Origin: Mesorhizobium sp. B2-7-1
Lineage (GTDB): Bacteria > Pseudomonadota > Alphaproteobacteria > Rhizobiales > Rhizobiaceae
Direction: 5' to 3'
NCBI RefSeq assembly: GCF_006440735.1
Contig: NZ_VFUA01000037.1
Location: 1-52,931, forward strand
DNA: 52,931 nt
Part shown: piece after piece, positions 16,780 through 25,062 of the stretch
Layout: every line of letters begins with the position of its first letter
How positions within the stretch are numbered: the first letter of the stretch is position 1
The notes under the pieces: generated by a model
What the model was told of the DNA's origin: nothing
Seen by the model: the letters and a program-made list of their open reading frames with translations, nothing else
The model's database searches: none
Translations under genes and position numbers: made by a program

Positions 16780-16883
16780 GCATTTGTTTCCAGGCTTCCA
16801 GCGGAGCAATGTCAGAAACGGCCGGAAAGACAGCAAGCGGCTTCCGGCGCTGGCCACCGTGCGAAAAAGTGCTTGCATTCTTC

Positions 16884-16899
16884 TGATAACGTTTCAATA
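16884..16899. promoter_or_regulatory. Candidate LacI-type operator upstream of the sugar-oxidation/ABC operon
   Basis: The box TGATAACGTTTCAATA shares the CGTTTC core and AT-rich flanks of the other boxes. A weak plus-strand promoter may use TTGCAT at 16873-16878 with AATATA at 16896-16901, which would place the box inside the spacer. The gene it would control starts at 17013. Operator and promoter are both inferred. Confidence 0.45.
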
Positions 16900-17012
16900 T
16901 AGCCATTACGGAAGGGCTGGGCCCCTCCGGACCAATACATTCGCGCTTATGCGTGTGCCGCAAAGGCAAGGTTGCTGTTTGTGGTGCGATCGCGTTGGGA
17001 GGCTCGAAGCGG

Positions 17013-17762
17013 ATGAGTTCGGCAGTGCATGCGCGTCGCGCCATCGTGACGGGAGCCGGCAGCGGCATCGGTCGCGCCGTCGTGCGGCGGCTGCTGCAAG
17101 AAGGGGTCCGCGTGCTTGCCGTCGACATAGATGGGGAGAAGCTTGGCGAGGTCGCCGGCGGCGATTGCGAGCCGCTTGTCGCCGATCTTTCGGAGCCGGC
17201 CGGCCGGGCGCGCGTGGCGGAGGCAGCGGACGGCGCCGACTACCTGGTCAACTCGCACGGCGTGCTCGTGGTGAAGTCGATCTTCGACGTCACGCTCGAC
17301 GACTGGCGCCGGATCCATACCATAAATGCCGAGTCCATCTTCTTCCTGTGCCAGCAGATCGGTCCGCGGCTGAAGCCGGGCGGAGCGGTCGTCAACCTGT
17401 CTTCCAGTTCGGCCAAGCTTGCGACGACGACCGAAGTCGCGGCCTACGCCGCGTCGAAGACGACGATCCTCTCCATCACCCGCTCCTTTGCCCAAGCGCT
17501 TGCCTCGCGGCCGGTGCGCGTCAATGCCATCTGCCCGGGGATCGTCGACACGCCGATGCAGGACATGGTGCTGGCCGGCATGGCCAGGCTGCGGGGCATG
17601 GAGCTTTCAGCGATGGACGAGGCGCGCAACAAGACCGTGCCGCTCGGCCGGCCGGCACGGCCGGAAGAATGCGCGGGCGCCATCTGGTTCCTGCTGTCGG
17701 ACGAGGCAGGCTACATGACCGGCCAGGCGGTGAATTTCACCGGCGGACTGGTCACGTGGTAG
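17013..17762 (+). CDS. Short-chain dehydrogenase, probable sugar 1-dehydrogenase or sugar-acid dehydrogenase
   Basis: The 249-residue product has TGAGSGIG in the cofactor turn, VDIDG with the NAD-selecting aspartate, a serine-rich NLSSSSAKL and the catalytic YAASK. It ends with GQAVNFTGGLVTW. The ATG at 17013 is preceded by GGGAGG. The frame is open further upstream, but without a ribosome site. It is first in a six-gene plus-strand operon with an SMP-30 lactonase, an acid dehydratase and a sugar importer. That order fits oxidation of an imported aldose to its lactone. It could instead oxidise the later 2-keto-3-deoxy acid, as in the fucose/rhamnose diketo routes. Confidence 0.85.
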   Translation: MSSAVHARRAIVTGAGSGIGRAVVRRLLQEGVRVLAVDIDGEKLGEVAGGDCEPLVADLSEPAGRARVAEAADGADYLVNSHGVLVVKSIFDVTLDDWRRIHTINAESIFFLCQQIGPRLKPGGAVVNLSSSSAKLATTTEVAAYAASKTTILSITRSFAQALASRPVRVNAICPGIVDTPMQDMVLAGMARLRGMELSAMDEARNKTVPLGRPARPEECAGAIWFLLSDEAGYMTGQAVNFTGGLVTW

Positions 17763-17780
17763 CCGCAAGGGAGGAGAACG

Positions 17781-18659
17781 ATGAAAAGACCGCAAGTGAT
17801 ACGCGCCACCGGCCTTGGCCATCCTGAGGGTCCTTATGAGCTCGACGATGGGCGTGTGATCTTCGCCAATACCTATGCGAGCGAGATCGGTTATTGGGAC
17901 CCGAAGAGCGGCAAGCAGGGGCAATACGCCTATGTGGGCGGCGGACCCAATGCTTGCATGCTGGGCAGCGACGGCGCCGTCTATTCGACGCAGACGCCGA
18001 ATGTCGGCCAATGGGTCGCTCCCGAGCACAGGCCGCCGTCGATCCAGAAAACCTCGCCCGGCGGCAAGGCCGAAATCCTGGTCACCGAGGCGGACGGGGT
18101 CAAGTTCGACGGTCCCAACGATCTGACGTTCGGCCCGGACGGCCGGCTCTATTTCACCGATTCCGGCGACTGGAACATGGCGGAGAAGCCGCATCCCGGC
18201 CGCATCTGCGTGATCGAGAAGAACGGCATCGCGCATATTCTCGAAGAACTCGATTACGTCTACCCCAACGGCATCGTCGCCGAGCCGGACGGATCTCTCG
18301 TTTGGGTGGAGTCCTATACGCTCAACGTCGTCCGCCGAAAGCCGGACGGCAGCAAGTCGGTGCTCTGCCGTATGCCGGAGGGCCACATTCCGGACGGACT
18401 CAAAATCGACGCGAACGGCGATCTCTGGATCACGGCGGTCGCGGCCGGCGGCGTCGACCATTTCACGAAGGACGGCAAGCTGGTCGGTTTCCTCGAAACC
18501 GGCGGCACCATCCTCAACTGCGTGTTCGGCAAGGGCGGCAAGCTGTTCTGCTGCGACATGGGGCCGTTCGACACGACGGGAGCGGCGATGACCGGCTATC
18601 TGATCGAGGTCGATCTCGGCGTCGAAGGCATGCCGCTCTATCGCGGTGCGATCGGATAG
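17781..18659 (+). CDS. SMP-30/gluconolactonase family sugar lactonase
   Basis: The 292-residue product is a six-bladed propeller with the family's metal-site residues in place: Glu16 in HPEGP, Asn113 in GPNDLTF, Asn163 in YPNGI and Asp205 in IPDGLKID. Such enzymes hydrolyse aldono-1,4- or 1,5-lactones to the free acid. A GGGAGGAG site precedes the ATG. It lies 18 bases after the SDR and directly before an acid dehydratase, matching the second step of a non-phosphorylative pathway. The cytoplasm is its likely site, as no signal peptide is seen. Confidence 0.87.
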   Translation: MKRPQVIRATGLGHPEGPYELDDGRVIFANTYASEIGYWDPKSGKQGQYAYVGGGPNACMLGSDGAVYSTQTPNVGQWVAPEHRPPSIQKTSPGGKAEILVTEADGVKFDGPNDLTFGPDGRLYFTDSGDWNMAEKPHPGRICVIEKNGIAHILEELDYVYPNGIVAEPDGSLVWVESYTLNVVRRKPDGSKSVLCRMPEGHIPDGLKIDANGDLWITAVAAGGVDHFTKDGKLVGFLETGGTILNCVFGKGGKLFCCDMGPFDTTGAAMTGYLIEVDLGVEGMPLYRGAIG

Positions 18660-18670
18660 GAATCATCAGC

Positions 18671-19810
18671 ATGAAAATCGCCAAAGTCGAAGCCATCCCG
18701 GTCAGCTATCCCGAGCCGAACGATTTCAACGCGCTGCGGCATCTTTGCCTGGCCAAGGTCACCGCCGATGACGGCCAGGTGGGCTGGGGGGAATCGATCA
18801 CCCAATTCCCCGAGGCCAATTTCGCCACCAAGGCGATCATCGAGGGCATGGCGCCGAACCTGATCGGCAAGGACCCGGTGCAGACCGAGGTGCTTTGGCG
18901 ACAGAACAAGCAGCAGGCCTGGTGGTACGGCTATCACGGCGGCATCGCCTCCTATGCCACCGCTGCCATCGACATCGCGCTTTGGGACCTGAAGGGCAAG
19001 GCGCTCAACAGGAGCGTGCTCGATCTGCTGGGCGGGTCGGTGCACGAGCGACTGCCGGCCATAGCCTCCTGCCATGCACATTACGAAGATATCGCCGAAA
19101 TGGCCGAGGAAACGCGAGAATGGGTCTCGACCGGCCTGCAGGGCCTGAAGACCGGCTTCGGCAAGCGCGGCAATGCCCGTCTCGGCTACGATCATGATCG
19201 CGACGTCGCCTATGTGAAGGCGATGCGCGAGGTGCTGGGCGACAAGATGCTGATGATCGACAACGGCATCGCCATCAAATGGGACGTCACCGACGCCGTG
19301 CGCCGCGCCAAGGCGATGGAGGAGTACGACCTCGCCTGGATCGAGGAGCCGCTCGGCGCCTGGGACCCGGAAGGCTATGCCAACCTGCGCTCCAAGACCA
19401 CGACCCGCATCGCCTATGGCGAGCGCGAATGGACGCTCGAGCAGTTCGAGCGTGTGCTGGCGACCGGCACCGTCGACGTCATCGGCGTCGATCCGGGGCG
19501 CGCCGAGGGCATCACCGGCTTCAAGAAGGTGACGGAGCGCTGCGAGTTCTACCGGCGGCAGGCCAACGCGCATGCCTGGTCGTCGGCGATCGTGACGGCC
19601 GCCAGCCTGGCGATCTCGTTCAATTCGCCCGCCTGCAAGCTTTTCGAACTGAAACCGCTGCGCAATCCGATGCAGCACGACCTCGTCAAGAAGTCTTTCG
19701 AGCACAAGGACGGCTGGATGTATCCGCCGACCGGGCCGGGCCTGGGCATCGAGGTGATCGAGGAGGTCGTCGAGGGCTTTCGCAGCGAGAAGGTGCTGGG
19801 ATTGGTCTGA
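18671..19810 (+). CDS. Enolase-superfamily (mandelate racemase/muconate lactonizing type) sugar-acid dehydratase
   Basis: The 379-residue product has a capping domain (residues 1-125) and a modified TIM barrel. The metal ligands are recognisable: Asp197 in MIDNG, a glutamate in WIEEP (225-226) and Glu251 in AYGERE. An acid-base histidine, His301, is in NAHAWSS, and a lysine region is GLKTGFGKR. Members dehydrate aldonates to 2-keto-3-deoxy acids with magnesium. Coming after the SDR and SMP-30, it would make the 2-keto-3-deoxy acid. The substrate could be fuconate, galactonate, rhamnonate or similar. A second family member is encoded at 23757-24878. Confidence 0.87.
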   Translation: MKIAKVEAIPVSYPEPNDFNALRHLCLAKVTADDGQVGWGESITQFPEANFATKAIIEGMAPNLIGKDPVQTEVLWRQNKQQAWWYGYHGGIASYATAAIDIALWDLKGKALNRSVLDLLGGSVHERLPAIASCHAHYEDIAEMAEETREWVSTGLQGLKTGFGKRGNARLGYDHDRDVAYVKAMREVLGDKMLMIDNGIAIKWDVTDAVRRAKAMEEYDLAWIEEPLGAWDPEGYANLRSKTTTRIAYGEREWTLEQFERVLATGTVDVIGVDPGRAEGITGFKKVTERCEFYRRQANAHAWSSAIVTAASLAISFNSPACKLFELKPLRNPMQHDLVKKSFEHKDGWMYPPTGPGLGIEVIEEVVEGFRSEKVLGLV

Positions 19811-19875
19811 CGAACGGCGGCATGGGAGCTGCCACAATGAAAGCAGTCAAGTCAACGCGTCATGGGAGGACTAAT

Positions 19876-20994
19876 ATGCGTAGAACATATCGTGGGGTGA
19901 TGCTGGCGGCCATGGGCTGTACCGCGCTTTCAATCACCGGGACAGCGCTCGCACAGGATTTCAAGGACACGCAGATCCCGGACAAGGGCGAGAAGGTCGA
20001 GGGCGCGCCCTTCGAGGTCAAGCGCGACTGGGGCACGTTCAAGCTCGCCGACCGGATCGCCGAAAAGGTCAAAAAGGGCGAAAAGATCAACTACGTTTTC
20101 TCCTACCAGGCCTCGGGCATCCCTCTGTTCTCGCCGCAGTTCAAGGCCGGCTTCGAAATGGGCTGCAAGATGGGTAATGCCATCTATCCGATGGATTGCG
20201 CCTCGATCGCGCCGGTCCAGAACGATCCCAATCAGCAGGTCAGCCAGATCGAGGCCAAGCTCGCCGCTGGCGAAATCGATTGCATCGGTATCGAGCCGGT
20301 CAGCTCGGACGCGATGACTGCGATCACCAACAAGCTGATGGACCAGGGCATCCCGGTCTTCACGTCGGGCGTGCCGTCACGCGGTCACGAGTTCACCAAC
20401 TTCACCCAGATCCCGGCCAAGGAAGGCAAATATGCCGCCGAAACCGTGCTGCAGTGGATCAAGGACAACGGCAAGAGCGACATCAAGGTCTTCGCCGTCT
20501 CCGGGGGAGATCCCACCCAGTTCTGGGCCCAGGGCCGCATGAAAGGCTTCGAGGACACCATCAAGGCCGCGATCCCGGACGCAAAGTTCGTGACCTCCGC
20601 CGCGAACGGTCTCAACACCAGCTATGAGCCGGGCAAGGCTTTCGATGTCTACCGTTCGTTCCTGACCGCCAATCCGGACGTTCAGTTTATCGAGAACGTG
20701 GACATCGGCGCCGAGCACGCCGATCGGGCCATCGAAAGCCTCGGCCTTGCCGGCAAGGTCTTCACGGTGGGCTGGAACTCTTCCAAGGGTCAGCTCGACG
20801 CGATCGAGAAGGGTATCCAGGTGGTGCAGTTCGATCAGCGCTGGCCCGACCAGGCGGCCTTTGGCGGACCGGCCTGCGCCCAGTTCCTCAAGAACGGCGA
20901 GATCCTGCCGAATACCCAGACCTTGAAGGCCGTGATGAAGGCCGACGTCAAGCAGGCCCGCGAGGAACTCGACCGGACCATGTCGCAGAAGTGA
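19876..20994 (+). CDS. Periplasmic sugar-binding protein of a ribose-class ABC importer
   Basis: The 372-residue product starts with a signal peptide, MRRTYRGVMLAAMGCTALSI, cleaved after ALA near residue 26. The remainder is a type I periplasmic-binding fold with DPNQQVSQIEAKLAAGEIDC, VFTSGVPSRGHEF and VFTVGWNSSKGQLD. The ATG at 19876 follows GGGAGGA at five bases. An ATG at 19837 also has a GGGAG but would give an odd long n-region. The permease and ATPase genes follow, and a stable stem-loop separates this gene from them. The ligand is presumably the sugar degraded by the preceding three enzymes. Confidence 0.88.
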   Translation: MRRTYRGVMLAAMGCTALSITGTALAQDFKDTQIPDKGEKVEGAPFEVKRDWGTFKLADRIAEKVKKGEKINYVFSYQASGIPLFSPQFKAGFEMGCKMGNAIYPMDCASIAPVQNDPNQQVSQIEAKLAAGEIDCIGIEPVSSDAMTAITNKLMDQGIPVFTSGVPSRGHEFTNFTQIPAKEGKYAAETVLQWIKDNGKSDIKVFAVSGGDPTQFWAQGRMKGFEDTIKAAIPDAKFVTSAANGLNTSYEPGKAFDVYRSFLTANPDVQFIENVDIGAEHADRAIESLGLAGKVFTVGWNSSKGQLDAIEKGIQVVQFDQRWPDQAAFGGPACAQFLKNGEILPNTQTLKAVMKADVKQAREELDRTMSQK

Positions 20995-21008
20995 TGTCGC
21001 ATTGATGG

Positions 21009-21036
21009 CGATCGGGCCGCCCAGGCGGCCCGATCG
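21009..21036 (+). other. Intercistronic stem-loop between binding-protein and permease genes
   Basis: Arms at 21009-21021 (CGATCGGGCCGCC) and 21024-21036 are perfect complements with almost no loop. No T-run follows, so it is not a full terminator. Such structures commonly protect the 3' end of binding-protein mRNA and set its excess over membrane subunits. That role is inferred here. Confidence 0.65.
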
Positions 21037-21084
21037 ATTCCGGCCCCGCACGATATGGGTCTGAAACATGGAGTTGAGATAAGC

Positions 21085-22134
21085 ATGAGTTCGAGCGAGG
21101 TCGGCCAACATGCCGAGTCGAAGCGGGGGTCCTCGGCCGCCAAGGCGACGATCGATGCGGCGCTGCGCGTCGGCGGCCTGTTTCTTGCGGTCATCGTGGT
21201 GGCGATGGTGTTCGTGGCCATCAATCCCAATTTCGCCAATCCGAACCTTGCTGTCTCGGTGCTCCGGGCGATGAGCTCGGTGGCGATCATGGCCATGGGA
21301 CTGACGCTGGTGATCGTCGTGGGCGAGATCGACCTTTCCTTCGGCGCGATGTACGGCCTTGCGGCCAATACGCTCGCGGTGGTCTGGATTCTGATGGGCG
21401 TGTCGGTCTATGCGGCGATCCCGATCGCGATCCTTGTCGCCATTTGCGTTGGCCTGTTCAATGGCCTGCTGGTGACGAGCATGAAGATTCCGTCCTTCAT
21501 CGTCACGCTCGGCAGCTACAACCTGCTTTACGGCCTGTCGCTGTGGGTCTCCAACACCGGCACTTTCAACCCGAACTACCCGCCGCCGGACGGCAACGTC
21601 GATCCGGGCGAACTGAATTTCTTCATCGGACTGACCCAGAACGTCGGCAAGTACAGCCTCTCGGTCGAAATCTTCTGGATGCTCGGCATCGCCGCCGTCA
21701 TCGGTTTCCTGCTGCATCGCTCGCTTTTCGGCTTCCGGCTGATGGCGATCGGTGGAAATCCGGAGGCCGGGCGGCTGGCACGGCTGCCGGTACGGAAATA
21801 CAAGGTCCTCGCCTTCATCCTCTGTTCGGTGCTGGCGGCGATCGCCGGCATCCTCGACTTTTCCTTCATCCAGACCAGCCAGCCGGATATCGGCCTGTCG
21901 CAGACATTTCCGGTCTTCGCGGCGGTGATCATCGGTGGCGCCAGCCTTTCGGGCGGCAAGGGAACGATCGTCGGCACGCTGGGCGGCGCGCTGCTGCTCG
22001 CCGAGTTGCAGATCGGCTTGGCGCTGCTATCGCCCGGTCCGCATGTGCAGCAGATCTTCCTCGGCGCCGTCACCATCGGCGCGGTGGCGCTCGACCTGTT
22101 CCTCACCAAGCTGCGCAAGAGCAGGGCGTCATGA
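21085..22134 (+). CDS. Ribose-class ABC transporter permease
   Basis: The 349-residue protein is strongly hydrophobic, with roughly eight to ten membrane segments. It carries the family signatures GEIDLSFGAMYGL near residue 83 and GGASLSGGKGTIVGTLGGAL near residue 290. The segment AIGGNPEAGRLARLPV is the cytoplasmic loop that contacts the ATPase. The ATG at 21085 is the first with a plausible GGAG upstream. The stop overlaps the ATPase start (ATGA). It should form a homodimeric channel with the double ATPase encoded next. Confidence 0.9.
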   Translation: MSSSEVGQHAESKRGSSAAKATIDAALRVGGLFLAVIVVAMVFVAINPNFANPNLAVSVLRAMSSVAIMAMGLTLVIVVGEIDLSFGAMYGLAANTLAVVWILMGVSVYAAIPIAILVAICVGLFNGLLVTSMKIPSFIVTLGSYNLLYGLSLWVSNTGTFNPNYPPPDGNVDPGELNFFIGLTQNVGKYSLSVEIFWMLGIAAVIGFLLHRSLFGFRLMAIGGNPEAGRLARLPVRKYKVLAFILCSVLAAIAGILDFSFIQTSQPDIGLSQTFPVFAAVIIGGASLSGGKGTIVGTLGGALLLAELQIGLALLSPGPHVQQIFLGAVTIGAVALDLFLTKLRKSRAS

Positions 22135-23645
22135 GCCGGCCTGACGGGGAGGCTCGGCAAGGCATCAGCATTCGTGGCGTCACCAAGCGCTATGGCAGCA
22201 CGATCGCCCTGAGCGGCGTCGATCTCGAACTGTACGCCGGTGAGGTGCTCGGCATCGCCGGCCCGAACGGCGCGGGAAAGAGCACGTTGATCCGCGTGAT
22301 CGCCGGCGAGGAGAGACCCGATGGCGGCGAATTGACCTTCGACGGCGCGCCGTGGTCGCCCTTCACCGACTGGCAGGCCGTGGCGGTCGTGCATCAGGAG
22401 CCGCAGCTTTTTCCCAATCTGACGGTGGCCGAAAACATGCTCGTCGGCCGCGAAGGCGCGAGCCGGTTGCGGCCAGGACTTGGCCAGGCCGATGCCAGGG
22501 TCATGGAAGCGCTGGGGATCGGCCATCTTCGCGACAGGCTGCTCTCGGATTGCTCGCTGGCCACGCAACAGCGCACCGAGATCGCCCGCGCGGTGGCGCG
22601 CGCATCGCGCGTCTTCCTGTTCGACGAGCCGAACTCGGCGCTGACGGCCGACGAATCCAACGAGCTTTTCCGCGAAATGCACAAGATTGCCGCGGATGGC
22701 CGCATCGTGCTGCTGGTCACGCATCGTCTTGAGGATCTGGTTGCCCATTGCAGCCGCGTCGCCATCGTCCGCGACGGCAGCGTGCGTGCCATACTGGAAG
22801 GCGAGGCGCTGACGGAGGAGGGCATCGCCCGGCAGATGGTGGTGGACAGCGGCGCCGTCCATGGCAAGGCCGCGAAGTCTGCGGCGCAGACCGCAGCCCA
22901 ACCGGTGTTCTCCGTAAAGAACTGGACGCATGACAGAGCATTCCGGGATGTCTCGCTCGATGGAAGCGCTGGCGAGATCATCGCGCTTGTCGGCGTCGAG
23001 GGATCCGGCTCGCGCGAACTGATCCGCTCTTTCGCAGGCCTGGAGCACTGCACGGGCGCGATCACCATTGCGGGCGAGGGCGGCGAACATGCGATCGATG
23101 CGATGTCCGCCTATGTTCCCGCGACCCGCCAGCTCAGCCTCTACAGCAATTTCTCGGTCGGCGAGAATCTGCTCGCGCGGCTCGGCTCACCCCAGATTGC
23201 CGGTTTCGGCCTGACGCTCAGGACACGCCGGATGAAGGAGATGGCGGAGGTCGCGGTCAAGCACTTCCTCGTCAAGACACGGACGACGACGCAGCCCATC
23301 CGCTCGCTGTCGGGTGGCAACCAGCAGAAGGTGGCGATCGCCCAGGCGCTGCATTGCGATCCGAAGCTGCTGCTGCTGGAGGAGCCGACCCGAGGAGTCG
23401 ATATTCACTCCAAGGCGGAAATCTATCGGCTGCTCAGGGACTATGCCGAGCGAGGCAATGTGGTGATCATGCTTTGCACCGAAACACTGGAAGTCTACGA
23501 AGCGGCCGATCGCGTGCATGTCGTCGCCAATGGCAAGGTTTCGCCAGGGCTTGCGGTGGGCGACTACGATCACGTCGAGCAGCTTGCGACCGATATCACC
23601 CGCTTGGAATCCGAAAGCCGCGAACGGATGCCGAAGGCGGGGTAG
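22131..23645 (+). CDS. Ribose-class double-domain ABC ATPase
   Basis: The 504-residue product has two nucleotide-binding domains. The first has Walker A GPNGAGKST and Walker B VFLFDEPNSALT, but its signature is degenerate: CSLATQQRTEIARAV instead of a canonical LSxGQQ. The second has a modified Walker A, VEGSGSREL, a canonical SLSGGNQQKVAIAQAL and Walker B LLLLEEPTRGVD. Canonical sites are usually asymmetric in this family, but loss of the glycine in the first signature is notable. It is coupled to the permease by an ATGA overlap and is last in the six-gene operon. Confidence 0.9.
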   Translation: MSRPDGEARQGISIRGVTKRYGSTIALSGVDLELYAGEVLGIAGPNGAGKSTLIRVIAGEERPDGGELTFDGAPWSPFTDWQAVAVVHQEPQLFPNLTVAENMLVGREGASRLRPGLGQADARVMEALGIGHLRDRLLSDCSLATQQRTEIARAVARASRVFLFDEPNSALTADESNELFREMHKIAADGRIVLLVTHRLEDLVAHCSRVAIVRDGSVRAILEGEALTEEGIARQMVVDSGAVHGKAAKSAAQTAAQPVFSVKNWTHDRAFRDVSLDGSAGEIIALVGVEGSGSRELIRSFAGLEHCTGAITIAGEGGEHAIDAMSAYVPATRQLSLYSNFSVGENLLARLGSPQIAGFGLTLRTRRMKEMAEVAVKHFLVKTRTTTQPIRSLSGGNQQKVAIAQALHCDPKLLLLEEPTRGVDIHSKAEIYRLLRDYAERGNVVIMLCTETLEVYEAADRVHVVANGKVSPGLAVGDYDHVEQLATDITRLESESRERMPKAG

Positions 23646-23756
23646 CGGCCGGCGAAACGGCCAACCGGCCATGAAACGTTCTGACCCCGGCGAGCCGATT
23701 TCAGGGTCACCGCGTCTTTCCGGTCCCTGCGCGGCGCGCAACGCTGCCGGACGTAC

Positions 23757-24878
23757 TCAGTCGACCTTGTACTTCCTGATCGTTGCCTCATCCAGTTCCA
23801 GCCCGAAACCCGGCCCTTGTGGGACGTCGTAGTAGCCGTTGTCGAACTTCGAGCGATTGGCGACCAACGCGTAGAACATGGGGTCGCGGTCAGGGTGAAA
23901 CGTTTCCAAAAATGTGCCGTTCGGGATGCCCGAAAGCAGGTGGGCGGCGATCTGCGGCTCTTCATGGTGGCCCATTTCGCAGGCAAAGGCCTGAGCCAGC
24001 GCTGCCACGCGCCGCCATTCCGTGGGGCCTCCGCCCCAGCTGGCGTCGAAGTTGCAGACATCGATCGAACCGGACATCATCAGGTCGCGGCAGCCGGCAC
24101 GGCTGATCTCGCTCTGGCCGGCGGCCACGGGAATCCCCATCTGGCTGCGGGCGGCCGCGAGGTCGAGGCGGTCATTGTACCAGCGCACGGGCTCCTCGAA
24201 CCAGCGGATGCCGAGATCGCGGGCATGTCGCGAAAATTCCACCGCCTCCCGCAAGGTCCAGCCCTGGTTGGCATCGATGCATAGAACGAAATCGTCGCCC
24301 ACGGCGCTGCGCGCTGTGCGGACGCGCTCGGCATCCTCCTTTGGGGTGCGACCGCCGACCTTGAACTTGCAGCCTGCGTAGCCCGCCGCCCGGATATCCT
24401 CCATCTCGCGGCCGAAATCCGCTAAGGTCTTGTTTTCCTCGTAATATCCGGCGATGCAAATGACCGGAAGGCGATCGCGATAGCCGCCCCACAGCTTGTA
24501 GAGCGGCACGTTCAACGCCTTGCCGACCGCGTCCCAGATGGCAGAGTCGACGCAGGCCTGGGCGCACATGGCGAGTTTGCGGTCGCGCAGAATATTATAG
24601 CTCGGCGCGCGGGCTTCCTCCCAGCAACCCTCGATGTTGAACGCGTCCTTGCCGATCAGCCGTGGCTGGATTTCGTCGAGGATGATCTTGACGACCTCGG
24701 CCTGCGTTTCGAACTCGTCGCCGTTGTAGACCTCGCCGACTATGCCCCCTGACGTGTAGATACGGGTGATGATCGTGCAGCGGTGCGTCATGTGGTAGTA
24801 GCTGCCGCGGAAGGTGCGCGGCAGCGGCATGCACAGCGGGATACATTCGATGCGCTCGATTTTCAGGGGCACGACCAT
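23757..24878 (-). CDS. Second enolase-superfamily acid dehydratase/racemase
   Basis: The 373-residue product has the two-domain fold with KFK at residues 171-173 as the acid-base lysine motif. Asp202 and Asn204 are in CIDANQG, Glu228 in WFEEPV, Glu257 in AAGQSE and His304-305 in MGHHEEP. The third metal site reads AGQSE instead of the common AGGE. It differs clearly from the paralogue at 18671, which has no KxK motif, so the two act on acids of different stereochemistry. It is transcribed alone from a promoter with a perfect LacI-type box. The ATG at 24878 has only a weak ribosome site. Confidence 0.87.
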   Translation of the reverse strand: MVVPLKIERIECIPLCMPLPRTFRGSYYHMTHRCTIITRIYTSGGIVGEVYNGDEFETQAEVVKIILDEIQPRLIGKDAFNIEGCWEEARAPSYNILRDRKLAMCAQACVDSAIWDAVGKALNVPLYKLWGGYRDRLPVICIAGYYEENKTLADFGREMEDIRAAGYAGCKFKVGGRTPKEDAERVRTARSAVGDDFVLCIDANQGWTLREAVEFSRHARDLGIRWFEEPVRWYNDRLDLAAARSQMGIPVAAGQSEISRAGCRDLMMSGSIDVCNFDASWGGGPTEWRRVAALAQAFACEMGHHEEPQIAAHLLSGIPNGTFLETFHPDRDPMFYALVANRSKFDNGYYDVPQGPGFGLELDEATIRKYKVD

Positions 24879-24904
24879 GAGAGGACCCAGTTCCGCATAA
24901 AATT

Positions 24905-24914
24905 GAAACGTTTC
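24905..24914. promoter_or_regulatory. Perfect palindromic LacI-type operator GAAACGTTTC
   Basis: This is the most symmetric copy of the window's recurring box, with the central CG at 24909-24910. It lies between the dehydratase gene (minus, start 24878) and the LacI-family gene (plus, start 25063), at the predicted start point of the dehydratase promoter. Repression of the dehydratase, and possibly autoregulation, is inferred. Confidence 0.6.
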
Positions 24915-24915
24915 T

Positions 24916-24945
24916 AAGTTAGAGTACGCAGACCTTGCCGGTCAA
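24916..24945 (-). promoter_or_regulatory. Promoter of the second enolase-superfamily gene
   Basis: The minus strand reads TTGACC (24940-24945), an 18-base spacer, then TAACTT (24916-24921). The predicted start near 24909 falls inside the GAAACGTTTC box. The match is moderate. Confidence 0.45.
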
Positions 24946-25062
24946 GGGATAACTGGCCGCATATCCCTTGCTGACCCAATGCAAGTTGCGCTAGAATTCC
25001 CTTTCTCAATAGTTTCGGTGACTTGGCCCGAAATATGGGATGCGGCCACGAGGGGATTCGGT

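Noticed and set aside
23672..23709. A TGAAACGTTC word and a TGACCC/GGGTCA inverted repeat between convergent genes
   Set aside because: The word resembles the regulon box but lies downstream of both genes, where an operator makes no sense. The repeat has a long loop and no T-run, so no terminator was called.
24979..25062. An upstream ATG extension of the LacI-family gene
   Set aside because: It would add 28 residues before the DNA-binding helix, has no ribosome site, and the GTG at 25063 has a good one.
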